Source of the DNA: Allodiplogaster sudhausi
Lineage: Eukaryota > Nematoda > Chromadorea > Rhabditida > Diplogasteridae
DNA length: 64,000 nucleotides
Assembly: GCA_945643635.1 (NCBI GenBank)
Contig: CALZFC010000147.1
Location: forward strand, 260,001 to 324,000
Direction: 5' to 3'
Shown here: positions 27,323 through 36,964 of the stretch, piece after piece
Numbering within the stretch: position 1 is the first letter of the stretch
Layout: every line of letters starts with the position of its first letter
Made by a program: the position numbers and the translations under genes
Notes under the pieces: model-generated
Told to the model about the DNA's origin: nothing
The model's database searches: none
Seen by the model: the letters and a program-made list of their open reading frames with translations, nothing else

Positions 27323-28197
27323 TTAGACGGGCATGTAGTCCTGCTTGGTTTCGAGTCGCTTCGCATCTCCAACCTTACGAACGGCCTTCATGAAGTCCTC
27401 TTACGATGACATGTTCACCTGCAGAGATAGCACTCATCCAACACAGCACACCTCCCGTGACGCTCTCCCTACCTTTTGCTCCTTCTCGGCCCACTCCTTG
27501 ATTCCCGTGATCGCCGAAACTTTCGTCGCATACGCGACAAGCTGTTAAAAATAGCTTCAGTCCTTTTATCTTTTCCCCTCATTGTCTCCCTAATTCTATC
27601 GCATTCTTTTACTCTAACCAGAGGATACATTGAGAAGTATGCAGAATCCTTCGCATGGATATTCACGACGAAGTCCGAGATGATGATGTCTGCCCAGGTG
27701 GGCGAGTTGCCGATCAAGAAGTCAGTGGTGTCGAGCATGCGGAGAACGTTGGGGAAAAAGCGATGGATAGGTTGCCTGCCCGTATTCTTGACCCGCTCCT
27801 AAGAAAGTTGCGAGATTAATCACACCGAATTCGCAGGCGATGAATCGGGAGATGGGATTTACGTGGCAGATGATCTTGCCATTCACCTCGAGAGCAGGCA
27901 AGTAACGACCAGGGAAGACTGAATACGTAAAACAGTCCTTTAAACATTGAAAGTAACAAGCAGCAAACCAATAAAGCAGACAAGTGATAAAGTGGCAATT
28001 GTTTTGCAAAAAAGGTAAGTTGCTTACTACTGTTTATTTGTTATTTATTAATAAACACAAGGAAACCGACGAGACGTGAACTCTCCGTCGCTCGTGTAGA
28101 TATCGAGGTTATACTCGACTCCTCCGAATTGGAAAATCTTCTTCACAAGATCAGTTTGGTAAGAATCCTGGATGCAGTGGAGCTTGTAAATCGACAT
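27323..28197 (-). CDS. Sigma-like glutathione S-transferase, internally deleted and probably inactive
   Basis: Five exons: 28071-28197 (ATG), 27826-27918, 27619-27798, 27473-27541, 27323-27397 (TAA). The N-terminal thioredoxin fold reads YLPALEVNGKII and NPISRFIACEFG, and the C-terminal domain has FLIGNSPTWADIIISDFV and VSAITGIKEWAEK, both typical of sigma GSTs. Oddities: the active-site position usually LTYF reads LHCI, so the catalytic Tyr is Cys; the GSH-binding QSxAI is HVNPI; and about 40 residues of helices 4-5 are absent between CEFG and ERVKNTG. The apparent intron there (27799-27825) is only 27 bp and the phases do not match. This is either a decaying gene or a local assembly deletion. 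Confidence 0.75.
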
Positions 28198-28205
28198 GCT
28201 TAATC

Positions 28206-28217
28206 ACTGAAAATATT
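28206..28217 (-). promoter_or_regulatory. Splice acceptor ahead of the GST start (possible trans-splice site)
   Basis: AATATTTTCAG on the minus strand ends 9 bases before the GST ATG, within a 98-bp gap from the upstream coding frame. TTTTCAG is the consensus cis and SL trans-splice acceptor of nematodes. No upstream coding exon is visible. Confidence 0.45.
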
Positions 28218-28295
28218 GTGATACATTCATTATGCAATATGGACCATTACTCAGTAGAATGGCGACCGAAACATCGTCGATACGAAAATATGCGA

Positions 28296-28607
28296 TTACC
28301 AAAGATAATTACAAGCAATCTTTTCGTGTTGGGAGTTGGTTGGAATAGCCCGACCGCGACGCGTGGGCGTTCTTCCTGCGAGCACATTCATGTTTCGGAG
28401 CTCATTCATGTCTCGGAGATTCGTTCTCATACTCTCGAGCTCAGATCTTAGTCTTTCATTCTCCTTCTTTAGCTCATGCACATAACGCAACCGCTCTTGT
28501 GATCTGTTCATTTCCGCGGAGCGGGTTGTCAAGTCTCGCATCTCAGCCTGGCTAGGGCACCGATGGGACGAAGGGCTTTTACCCCCACTTTGCGTGTTAT
28601 CAGCCAT
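28296..28607 (-). CDS. Small coiled-coil protein, 103 aa, unknown
   Basis: Intronless frame from ATG at 28607 to the stop at 28296. The Ser-rich start (MADNTQSGGKSPSSH) is followed by a heptad-like helix, residues about 22-75, with LRYVHELKKENERLRSEL, then a basic tail with RTPTRRGRAIP. The composition is that of a real coiled coil rather than a shadow frame. CCTTTACAG at about 28666 could be its 5' acceptor. It may be a free-standing gene, or the gag-like start of a lost retroelement. Stop-to-ATG spacing to the GST gene is 98 bp. Confidence 0.45.
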   Translation of the reverse strand: MADNTQSGGKSPSSHRCPSQAEMRDLTTRSAEMNRSQERLRYVHELKKENERLRSELESMRTNLRDMNELRNMNVLAGRTPTRRGRAIPTNSQHEKIACNYLW

Positions 28608-29107
28608 AACAAAGAAATCACACCTTTATTCTTCACTTCTTTCCTTGTTGATTGTTAAGGGTGATCTGTAAAGGAAGAAAAAACGTTTATCAGAATAGCT
28701 AAAACCTGTTAATATCTTAGAGCAGTGGCTTAATACCACCTCGGTGTGGTGAACATGATACCAAGCAAGATTAATAAAAATTTATCGCTGAATCTCAATA
28801 CATCACATTAATTTTACTTGCAGGATTCTTCGAGTGGAAGAGGCGGAGGCAGCAACGGAAGACGAGCCCCCCCCCCCTCCTTTCCGAACGACTCCGAAAG
28901 AAGACGACAAGGAGGCCTTCCCCCTCTATTAGGAAGGACCCCGCGAGACCCCAATCCATTCTATTTTTTTAATGTTTTTTTTTTAAATAAACGTCTTGAT
29001 TTTGATGAAGAAAACAAATGTGAATAACAAGTGTTTATCATCAGATAAACGTAACAACACAACAACAGGAGTCTTTCTCCTTACTCTCCCTTCCATTCTC
29101 CTCGTCG

Positions 29108-29704
29108 TCATTCTCCTTCATCTTCTTTCTTCTTCGAGCTGCTCTTTCTTACCATCCTCGCCATGAGCTGTTCGAACTGCTCGGCCGAGAGGGTATAACT
29201 GCAATTAAACATTCACGAGGTCCTCAGCATTTACGAGAACAATAGACGGACCCGTGCCCTTTCTCGGCTGGCTTCTCCTCTTCTTCCACGAACTCCTTGT
29301 CCTGGGCGGCGTGGAAGCCGCCGCGTCTTCCGCCGCGAAGCCCCGTGTAGCCGCCTCGTCCTCCCCTATACGGGTGAGGTCGGTCGCGGTGGCTAAAACT
29401 ACAACAAATAAAAGCGACTATAACTGTTGAAGAACAGTTGGCTAACCAAAGGTCGGAGAAGAAGGAGGGGTCCGACTTCTTGATCTCGCCGAGTGAGTCC
29501 TTGATGATGGAGTGGTTTGCGGCGAAGACCATCTTCAGCGCGCCAGCCAGCTCGAAATGCTGAAGAAGAGCGAGGAATCATATTTTTCTGCTAGCTTTAC
29601 AGCTGGAAACGAACGTCGATGCGCTGTTGCGCAGGCGGCGGCGGCGGGGGGTGGAATCTGCCGTAGCCGCTGAAGCCGCCGAATCCATTGTTGTACTCGC
29701 CCAT
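29108..29704 (-). CDS. Small RGG-box protein, putative RNA-binding
   Basis: Exons 29615-29704 (ATG), 29447-29559, 29252-29392 and 29108-29198 join in phase to 144 aa; alternatively the third exon reads on to a stop at 29224. The Gly-rich N-terminus with a Pro run (YGRFHPPPPPPA) is followed by a helical segment (HFELAGALKMVFAANHS), then YRGGRGGYTGLRGGRRGGF, an RGG box of the kind that binds RNA, then an acidic patch FVEEEEKPAEK. The last exon gives LSAEQFEQLMARM and a Lys/Glu-rich end. Family not recognised. The ATG lies 7 bases after TTGTTAAAG. The choice of last exon is by phase and composition only. Confidence 0.55.
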
Positions 29705-29892
29705 GATTGACCTTTAACAAAAAGAGGAAAAGGATGGCGTTTTTCCCCGGTCAGCCATTTGCGGGGGCGTTTACATGATATTTGGGATGAATTTCATTTT
29801 GTGATTGGTTTTGTTAGTGTGATAATTTTTCTCGTTCTCTCCATTCTTATATTCTCGTTGCATTCGTTCTTGAGCTGAATGTCCGGAATGTC

Positions 29893-30265
29893 GTGGTGCC
29901 TCCCTTTGATGATTCTGACCATGTCTCTGAAGCGACAGCTCATACGTCTCATTCAACTAGTACGCCCACCAGAGCAATACCTGCAATACCTGCACTTTCC
30001 GTTAACGGCCATTCAAACCGCGCGGAATGTTCAAATTCATATAGGGCTGCTACGCAAAGTCGCGATATGTATGAAGTCAAAATTGGCGGGAAGGTGCATC
30101 CTAATGCTGTAGCATAGTGGGCTGCTACGCAGTGTAAGCAGGAAACCCGAGCGCCTGTTAGGTCCGCAACGCGTGAAACAGTCACGCGACACTTTCCTAA
30201 CAGAATTAGACCGCGCGTTTTCTTATGCTCTGAAGGACCGTGCGTTATACCTAGAGTTATTTTAG
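29893..30265 (+). pseudogene. Possible retroelement gag-protease remnant
   Basis: Plus frame with MYEVKIGGKVHPNAVA then a stop, and in the same frame RPRVFLCSEGPCVIPRVILDAG followed by a stop. The last part resembles the start of a retroelement aspartic protease (hydrophobic-LDxG). No other domain survives. The match is short, so this could be chance. It lies directly upstream of Rpn5 exon 1. Confidence 0.25.
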
Positions 30266-30276
30266 ATGCCGGATGA

Positions 30277-33104
30277 GAGACTCGCCTTGTGTCGCCCATT
30301 GTGGAAGATGCCCCCACAGACATCGACCAACTCGCGCATCTCGCAGCCACCACTGGCGATGGAAGGCTCTTCAAGATGGAAGTCGACTACACCAAACAAG
30401 TCGATGAAGCTCTCCCCAAGGCCCAGGCCCTTGCTAAGGTCGCTTCTTCATATGTTTCTTCGCTTGTATTGATGGCATCGCACACGAGTGCGAGATGAGA
30501 GCTGTAAAATTATTTCTTATATTCAGTGTTGTCACCTTTAGGCAGGTGACGTGGTTGGCGCCCTTGAGTCGCTTGCAAATTTGGAGAAGCAAAGTCGCCT
30601 GGGCTCTGACATGAAGTCGAACGCGCGCGTTGTAGTGACCATGGTGAAGCTGTGCTTCGAGCAACAGAAATGGGACCTCCTCAATGACACGATTCTCGCT
30701 CTCTCCAAGAAAAGACATCATCAAGTATGCCATTGCCAAGATGGTCTCCGAAGCGTGTGCAATGGTGGAGAAGATGGCGGTACCGTTAAGAGTCTAGTTG
30801 TTATGTATAATTGCTGATAACATTCTTCTTCTTTGAGGATGACGAGATTCGCATGAAGTTGATCGAAACTCTTCGTACAGTTTCTGCGGGGAAGATCTAC
30901 GTGGAAGTGGAGAGGGCTCGCCTGACCAGCATCGTTGTGAAGAAGCTGGAGGACGAGGGCAAGATCGACGAGGCCGCAACCATGCTTCTCGAGTTGCAAG
31001 TCGAGACCTACGGGTCCATGCAGATGAAGGAAAAGGTTCCCAATCAGTTTCCAGCTGCTTTCTTCAATCTCTATCCACTTAATCCTTGAGGTCAAATATC
31101 TTCTCGATCAAATGAGACTCTCGACCATGAGAAAGGACTACATTCGTGCTTCCATCATCGCCAAGAAAATCAGCACTCGATTTTTCGAGAAGCTGGATGA
31201 TGACGAGGTTAATTTACGGAAATATAATAATTTTGTGTTCATCATACTTTCACCGTTTACGGCTAGCCAAATATTCATCTTTTAGATTCAAGATCTCAAG
31301 CTCAAATTCTACACTCTTATGATTCAAATTGGACTGGAAGATAGCGACTACATCAATGTCTGCCGTTACTATCGCTCTGTCTTCGACACTCCCAAAATAA
31401 AGGAAAATCCTGAGCTGTCCAAGACGGTTAGTGCCCTTGTTGAATTGGGTGTAGTTAATCCTAGTAGAGGAATGAACTTTCTAGGCCCTGAAGTGTGGCG
31501 TGCTCTATTCGCTGCTTGCACCACACTCGAGTGAGCAGTGGGACATGGTGCACCGCCTGGCCCAGCTTCGCGAGATCGATACTATTCCAGAATACAAGGT
31601 TTCCTCTTTTTCTATTTCTTCCATTCTTGCTTCGAAAGATTATTAAATTGTTTGCAGAATTTGATGAATCTGTTCATGGATGAGGAGTTGATCTCTTGGC
31701 GTGAGACCTTGACTGCCAAGTTCGAGAAGGTCCTCCGCCGAGGCACCTCTTCTTCCCCTGTGACCGATGTTTGTTTTATTTTTACACTTCTCTTCTTATT
31801 TAAAAATTTCGGTACTTTTGTACTATTCTCACTGGTCAGATTTTTTCACTGAAATTCAGAAATTCTTTTACTTCCGATTCTAGAAATGAGTCTTGTTGAA
31901 GACGTTGAATTTAGTATGTTGGCATGTGTTCGAGGGAACTGCTGGAGAGAAGCGGTGGAAGGATCTTCATCTCCGAGTAGGAGAGCATGTCCGTTTATTC
32001 TTTAAGTGCCTAATTTTTGATGCGTTATATTATTCAAATTGATGACAAAACATGACACAGAATGTGGGCCGAACATTCTTATTAAAAATAGTAGCTCCTG
32101 ATGAACTACTGATTCAGTCCTTTCCAGAACATGCGAATGGTCTCGAAGTACTACACGCAAGTCTCCTTCGATCGCTTGGCTCAGCTTCTCGACTTCCCAA
32201 TCGATGTTCGTTTGTCTGTTTATGGGATGTCTTATTATTTGCCATCTGGCAGTGAGAATTGGCTTAAGAATGTGTGAGCTGTATGTCCAAATCGAAGAGA
32301 TTCAGGAGATGGAGAAGTTTGTGTGTGAGATGATCGTGTCTGGCTCTATCCGGGACGCGAAGCTGGACCGGCCGGCCCGCGTGGTGGATCTCCGCGCCCG
32401 CTCTGCCCCCACCGACCGACTCGATGACTGGGCTCGCAATGTCCGCAAGCTCACCGAGCATCTCAACCAGGTTAACACTCTTCATCCCTTCTGCTCTTTC
32501 CCTTACCTGCATTCAAGAATGCAATTTCTCTAACGGTAAATCCTTAAGCTGGGTTCTCCTTTGCCCTTATCTGACTCGGGTAAAATGCCAAGCTTGTCTG
32601 TCACCTGGTATTGCATTTATTTTTTTCATGATTTATTCTTATCGAATCTGCCGCTCACAATGTGCTATGCCGTGCTGAAACGCGTTATCAAAATGGCGAG
32701 GTTTTCTGTTGCAAGGAAAAGTTGTAGTGAGATTTTTCGTGCTGTTTAGAGATGCCACCATTCCTTTCTTTGCTTATGCAATATCGCATGTAAATGGAGT
32801 TTTGGAGGGCATTTATGGTCTAAGTGACATTTACTTCTTTGATGTCGCCGCTACTAGGAAATAAAAGTGAGTGATGCTTGGTCAGCTCGCATTCTTCCCT
32901 TTTTTGTAGTCATTACTTGGTTTGGGCCATGGAAAAGGACGTGCACGAAAAGAGCGGAAATGATGCAGTTAACAGAACGCTGTTGTGCTCTTTCTATTGC
33001 AAAGATGTCTTTTGCCTTCCTTTTTCCAGATCTCGCACCTCATTCTGAAGGAGGAAATGGTTCACCGTGCTGCTTTCGATATCCTGCATAAATCCTCGTC
33101 TTAA
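30277..33104 (+). CDS. PSMD12: 26S proteasome lid subunit Rpn5 (PSMD12)
   Basis: PCI-domain scaffold of the 19S lid. Exons: 30277-30438, 30542-30779, 30838-31035, 31091-31207, 31286-31426, 31485-31598, 31658-31768, 31935-31988, 32128-32205, 32306-32470, 33030-33104 (TAA). Conserved stretches: LFKMEVDYTKQVDEALPKA, ANLEKQSRLGSDMKSNAR, GKIYVEVERARLT, LLELQVETYGSM, EKRWKDLHLRVGEH, VSKYYTQVSFDRLAQLL and the C-terminal helix ISHLILKEEMVHRAAFDIL. Every intron is phase 0, but exon 2 is 238 bp: an extra A in the AAAA run at 30710-30713 shifts LSKK out of frame with the following YAIAKMVSEACAMVEKM. The start is unresolved: a TGA lies in frame at 30274, and an out-of-frame ATG at 30266 follows TTATTTTAG. 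Confidence 0.93.
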
Positions 33105-33990
33105 TCGATCTTTGTAAAAAGGAAATATTTATTTATTTGGATAAAAGTATTGGATGAATTCACAAGCAAGAATAACACACAGGATTCGGTGAATTGCAAA
33201 ACGCGGAATGAACTGGGAAGAAAAGTTGCACGAGCAAGGGAATTGACTGCTCAGGAATGGGCGTCTGTTGCTGCTTCATTGTGATATCCTAGCAACTATT
33301 TTATGGCTTGGAATGATAAATGCTGGCAGAGTTATGATAAGTGAGTGGGAGAAGGAAGCGGCTGTCTCGGCGGGTCCTTCAACCTCCAATGGCTGCCTCC
33401 GTCCAGATAGGTCGTGCATGCAATCTAATCTCCCCTCTGCCCACCAGGAGTGTTATGAAGTTGTTGTGCTTTCTTATCATCTCCCGCTACGAGTGCTTAT
33501 CATCATGTTGCGGGATCGTTATTTTTAGCTCAAGAAAGCGAACTCCAATCGCGTTCGAGGATCATCACTAATTATTTCAAGGTTCTAAATATTTTTACAT
33601 TTGCCATTTTCGAACTTAATTTTACGCATCAAAAGGAGTATGCATCGGTTAGGAATAACGGGGACTCTACAGGACATCAACTCGAGAGAAGAGTCCTTGA
33701 AGAGGCCGAAGTCGGTGACATTGTTAAGGAAGGAGGTGGGTGAGTCAGACCCTCATGAAGGAGATGAGTCAGACCCTTGGAAGAGACCGATAATGACTGT
33801 TGCATACGCCAACACTGCAAACACATGATATTAGATTATACAAGACCTTTCCTTATTGTAATTAATTGTAAATTGAAATTGTTGCAACCTTCGCACTTTT
33901 CTGGGAAATAAAGGAAAAGAAAGTGTTCTCGGGGTTTCACTTCTGATCTCTCGCCGTGTTCCATTCCTTCACAGTCTCATCCCCTTCTGT

Positions 33991-34171
33991 CTCTAAATGG
34001 CTGCTCATCTAACCAACAGTCGCTAGAATAGAGCCGTACAGAACATGAATATAGTTAGCTATTTCGGAACTTAATCAGTAATACTGAGAAACGGTTGGGC
34101 TTCCAGAAGATGACAGGTTATCCGTTGACAAGGGAACAATGCAAGCAAAATTTGATGGTGACGAGAGAAGT
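33991..34171. repeat. Dispersed repeat, copy C (longest)
   Basis: Its left part matches 26143-26168 and 26361-26400, and its right part (34093-34171) matches 23813-23892. It therefore links the two other copies into one family of at least 180 bp. Confidence 0.65.
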
Positions 34172-34344
34172 TGGTATGATGGCAAGAAAGTAAGGGAGAA
34201 GGAAAGAGATAGAGGGGGCAATTGCAGACTGTCGAGTGCACAAGAGAAAGAATTAGGTAGCAAACGCCTCGCGATTAGCAAGCCAGGTACAATATTGCAA
34301 TATACGTACATGGATACCTGGAGATGTGGCAGAGAAGGCGAGGA

Positions 34345-34525
34345 TGTCATGCTGGCCAGTCGGCCATCTCCGCTGCTCGTGATAGTGCAGTGCTGAAGAA
34401 GGAAGACAAGATCACCTTGACAAGTCTGGGTCTATCACCGGCACGGCCCATCCTGACCACGGAAAGGGCGCGTGCCTCAACACACGCCGCGGAGAGAAGT
34501 GCAGAGACTAATCCATGTATGCAAC
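34345..34525 (-). pseudogene. Possible non-LTR retroposon protein fragment
   Basis: Minus frame ending VVRMGRAGDRPRLVKVILSS then FFSTALSRAAEMADWPA-stop. R-x-G-R plus PRLVKV and a following basic/Ala helix is a pattern seen in ORF1-like proteins of LINE-type retroposons. There are no flanking domains, so confidence is low. Confidence 0.25.
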
Positions 34526-35100
34526 CAAAAATAACATATTGCAGGAAATTCAGCGACTGAATTCCCGCGGGATTCAGTTCTATTAGAGCTGAAATCATTA
34601 GAGATGAGGGTGGCATTTGCATTGTACTTTCATAATTGACTACGAGACATAAGGAAAAAGATAGCCTCGCTGTCAAAACAAAATGATTCGTGAAGGAATC
34701 GACCATGGAGCAATGAGGCATTGCACATAGTAATATGTAATCTTTCTTAAGGCGAATATGGAAATTCAAATAACTATTTTCGAAAGTTAAGACTCGCACC
34801 CTTTTCAGAGTGTGTTGGTAGAGAGATAATTGACAGGCTCGAGGATTCAGAAACTTTTGAATGTGTACTGATAAGCTTCCAGATTTCTGTTGGCTGTTAT
34901 TTTAGCCTTTGGTGCGCAAGCACTATCCCGTTATCCACTCACAAGCTTCAATGAATTTTCGTTGAATGAAATTTTAAACCTTCACAAAGTATCACTCAGT
35001 ATGTGAAGTTTCAATTTGTCCTCATTTATATTTCACTCCACCCTCGTTTCAGTCGTTTATCATGTCATGTAGCTGTTCGAATAGTTCACAATTTCAAGAA

Positions 35101-36576
35101 TCAATGTCGTCCAGCATCATTCTCTGAACAGAACTGGATGAAGGAGTTGAAATCAAATGCTCTCTTACTCAACAAATTCTGTTTCTGTCTCCCAGCGAGT
35201 AGATCAAAGCAAGCCGCTCGAGCAGCTTCTTCCAGGGTTGGCAGCGCGCTCGCTACGAAACCCTGTAAATCAAATTAATAGTTAATGCTGAAATAAATAA
35301 AGCTTGTTGTGCTTTTTAATAATTCTTTTCTAATATTATGTAGTAAAAATATCTAAAACATTCATGATATACAAAAAAGGTTTGCTAACTTTTTAACAAA
35401 TGTATTACTTCTAGTGATATGTCGAGGAAAAAAGAAAAGTGTGAATGAAAAGCCTACCGCGTAGATGGCGCCCTCGAAACGCACGACGACGCGTCCTTGT
35501 CGAGAAGACGCGACGTTGCAGTTCGCTGTCATTGGGAGTCTGACCGTGCCGCCCGGCTTGTCGTCCATCCTCTGCGTCATTTTCGCTGTTTGCAAGATCG
35601 TATGTTTGCCGCTCTCAACGATAAGTAGAAGTGATCGGATGACTGTGGAGTCTTGCTGACTGAGGCCAGCCTGAACAGCACAGCCGAAGACTTGAACCGG
35701 TTCGAAGTGCAGCGCCTGCTGCTGCAGCGACCAGTCGCCGTATTCTTTGCTAAGAAGGGATTGGAGGTGAGAAGCAAACGATTTGGCTTCCCATTTGCCT
35801 TCGATCCATTCATAGCGAAACATCTGAGAGTCTACGCAATAAGCGCGTCGTCCGAGAATCTCGCGAATCCGTCCCGCTTCATCTCCGGAATGGAAGAGTG
35901 AGTCCGGAGGGACTTCGAATTCCAAGTCCTTTTTGCTCGAGATGACGTCGCCACCGTCTCGGCGAACACGGTAGCGTGTTACCTTCTTATTACTCATCAT
36001 ACAGATCCAGTTCTCGTAGACGAGAATACTGTAGTGGTCTGCATCGGTTGGTCGCTCGACAATTAATGAGATGTCCTTAACGTAGCGCGGATGTCCAATC
36101 GTTCCTTGCAAGACTTGGTACACGACGTCGTTGTTAAAGAGCGGCGAATCTGAGACGATGCGCACGATCGCAAAGTTTACAGAAGTCACAGAAACGGGCA
36201 CGAACAGCTGGGTGGAGTTCGCGAAGCTCGCAGCTTCAAAAATCTGATTATCGATCGATAAAAGCGGTAGAATGCATGTTGCGTGCTGAGACAGCAGTGG
36301 TGATGAGGTCAGAGGGGCTAACGGAGTGATAAAATAGTAGCAGCCGAAAACACTACGATAATTGACTCTGAGAATGGGATAGTCTGGGTGAATGCTGTCG
36401 TCTTCGGAAAGAAGACGTCTCGAGGCCAAAGGGAAGTGAGCGCTGTGCGCGTTTATCTTCTGAGGGTGGCGCCAGAGAATCGCGTGCTTGGAGACGGCGA
36501 GAATCTTCGGCGACAGCTTGACCTCGTCATCGTGAACTGGAAAGTTGCCGATCGGCAACAGTGCACGAACTGCCAT
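35101..36576 (-). CDS. Unrecognised 426-aa protein, two exons
   Basis: Exon 1 35458-36576 starts at an ATG in GCCATGGCA context, 13 codons inside a longer open frame. Exon 2 35101-35262 ends with TGA. Phase 0 junction IYA|GFVASALPTLEEAARAA. The sequence is rich in beta-type alternation (SILVYENWICMMSNKKVTRY, MFRYEWIEGKWEA) with no membrane segment or signal peptide, and ends in an alpha-helical stretch. This could be a beta-propeller followed by a helix, as in some nucleoporin N-termini, but I see no diagnostic motif. A long uninterrupted exon with a balanced composition makes it a real gene. The satellite array begins about 390 bp upstream of its start. Confidence 0.75.
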
Positions 36577-36964
36577 GGCTGCAGTGGACGGCTGAATGTA
36601 TTCAGTGGATTCCAATTTAATATAAGTGTATCCTTATTGGGATATAATAGAAATATCTATAAGCTCGCGGCAAGTTTGTGGGACATGTGTCTATTTATTT
36701 ATTTGTATAATATTTAAAGATCATAGTTATATTCGAACATAAATACTGTAACATCGTTAAATTGATCGCGCACGTTAGGAAAACTGCGAACTTTTGAAAA
36801 TAGCACTGGGAAAAGAGAGATGCGAGAGTTCTTCAAGTGCCCAATGAAAAAGTCATTTAGATTGGTCGATGTCCAAAATGAACAGCACTAGAAACGCTCA
36901 GATTGCGATTGGTCGATAGAGAGTTTGAGAAAGCACAAGACGGACTAATAAGGTACGAATCACC
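36577..36964. other. Upstream region of the 426-aa gene, bordering the satellite
   Basis: AT-rich unique sequence of 388 bp. It should contain the promoter of the minus-strand gene. No other feature seen. Confidence 0.5.

Larger units (their letters stand above)
33105..35100. other. Intergenic, dispersed-repeat copy, no gene
   Basis: Convergent region between Rpn5 (+) and the unknown 426-aa gene (-). It holds dispersed-repeat copy C (33991-34171), a retroposon-like fragment (34345-34525) and two copies of TGAGTCAGACCC at 33741 and 33765. The rest is AT-rich with no coding signal. Confidence 0.5.

Noticed and set aside
27398..27430. In-frame stop in the last GST exon
   Set aside because: It appears only if the CTGCAG acceptor is used. 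The AAGAG acceptor at 27398 gives a continuous in-phase end (DFMKAVRKVGDAKRLE).
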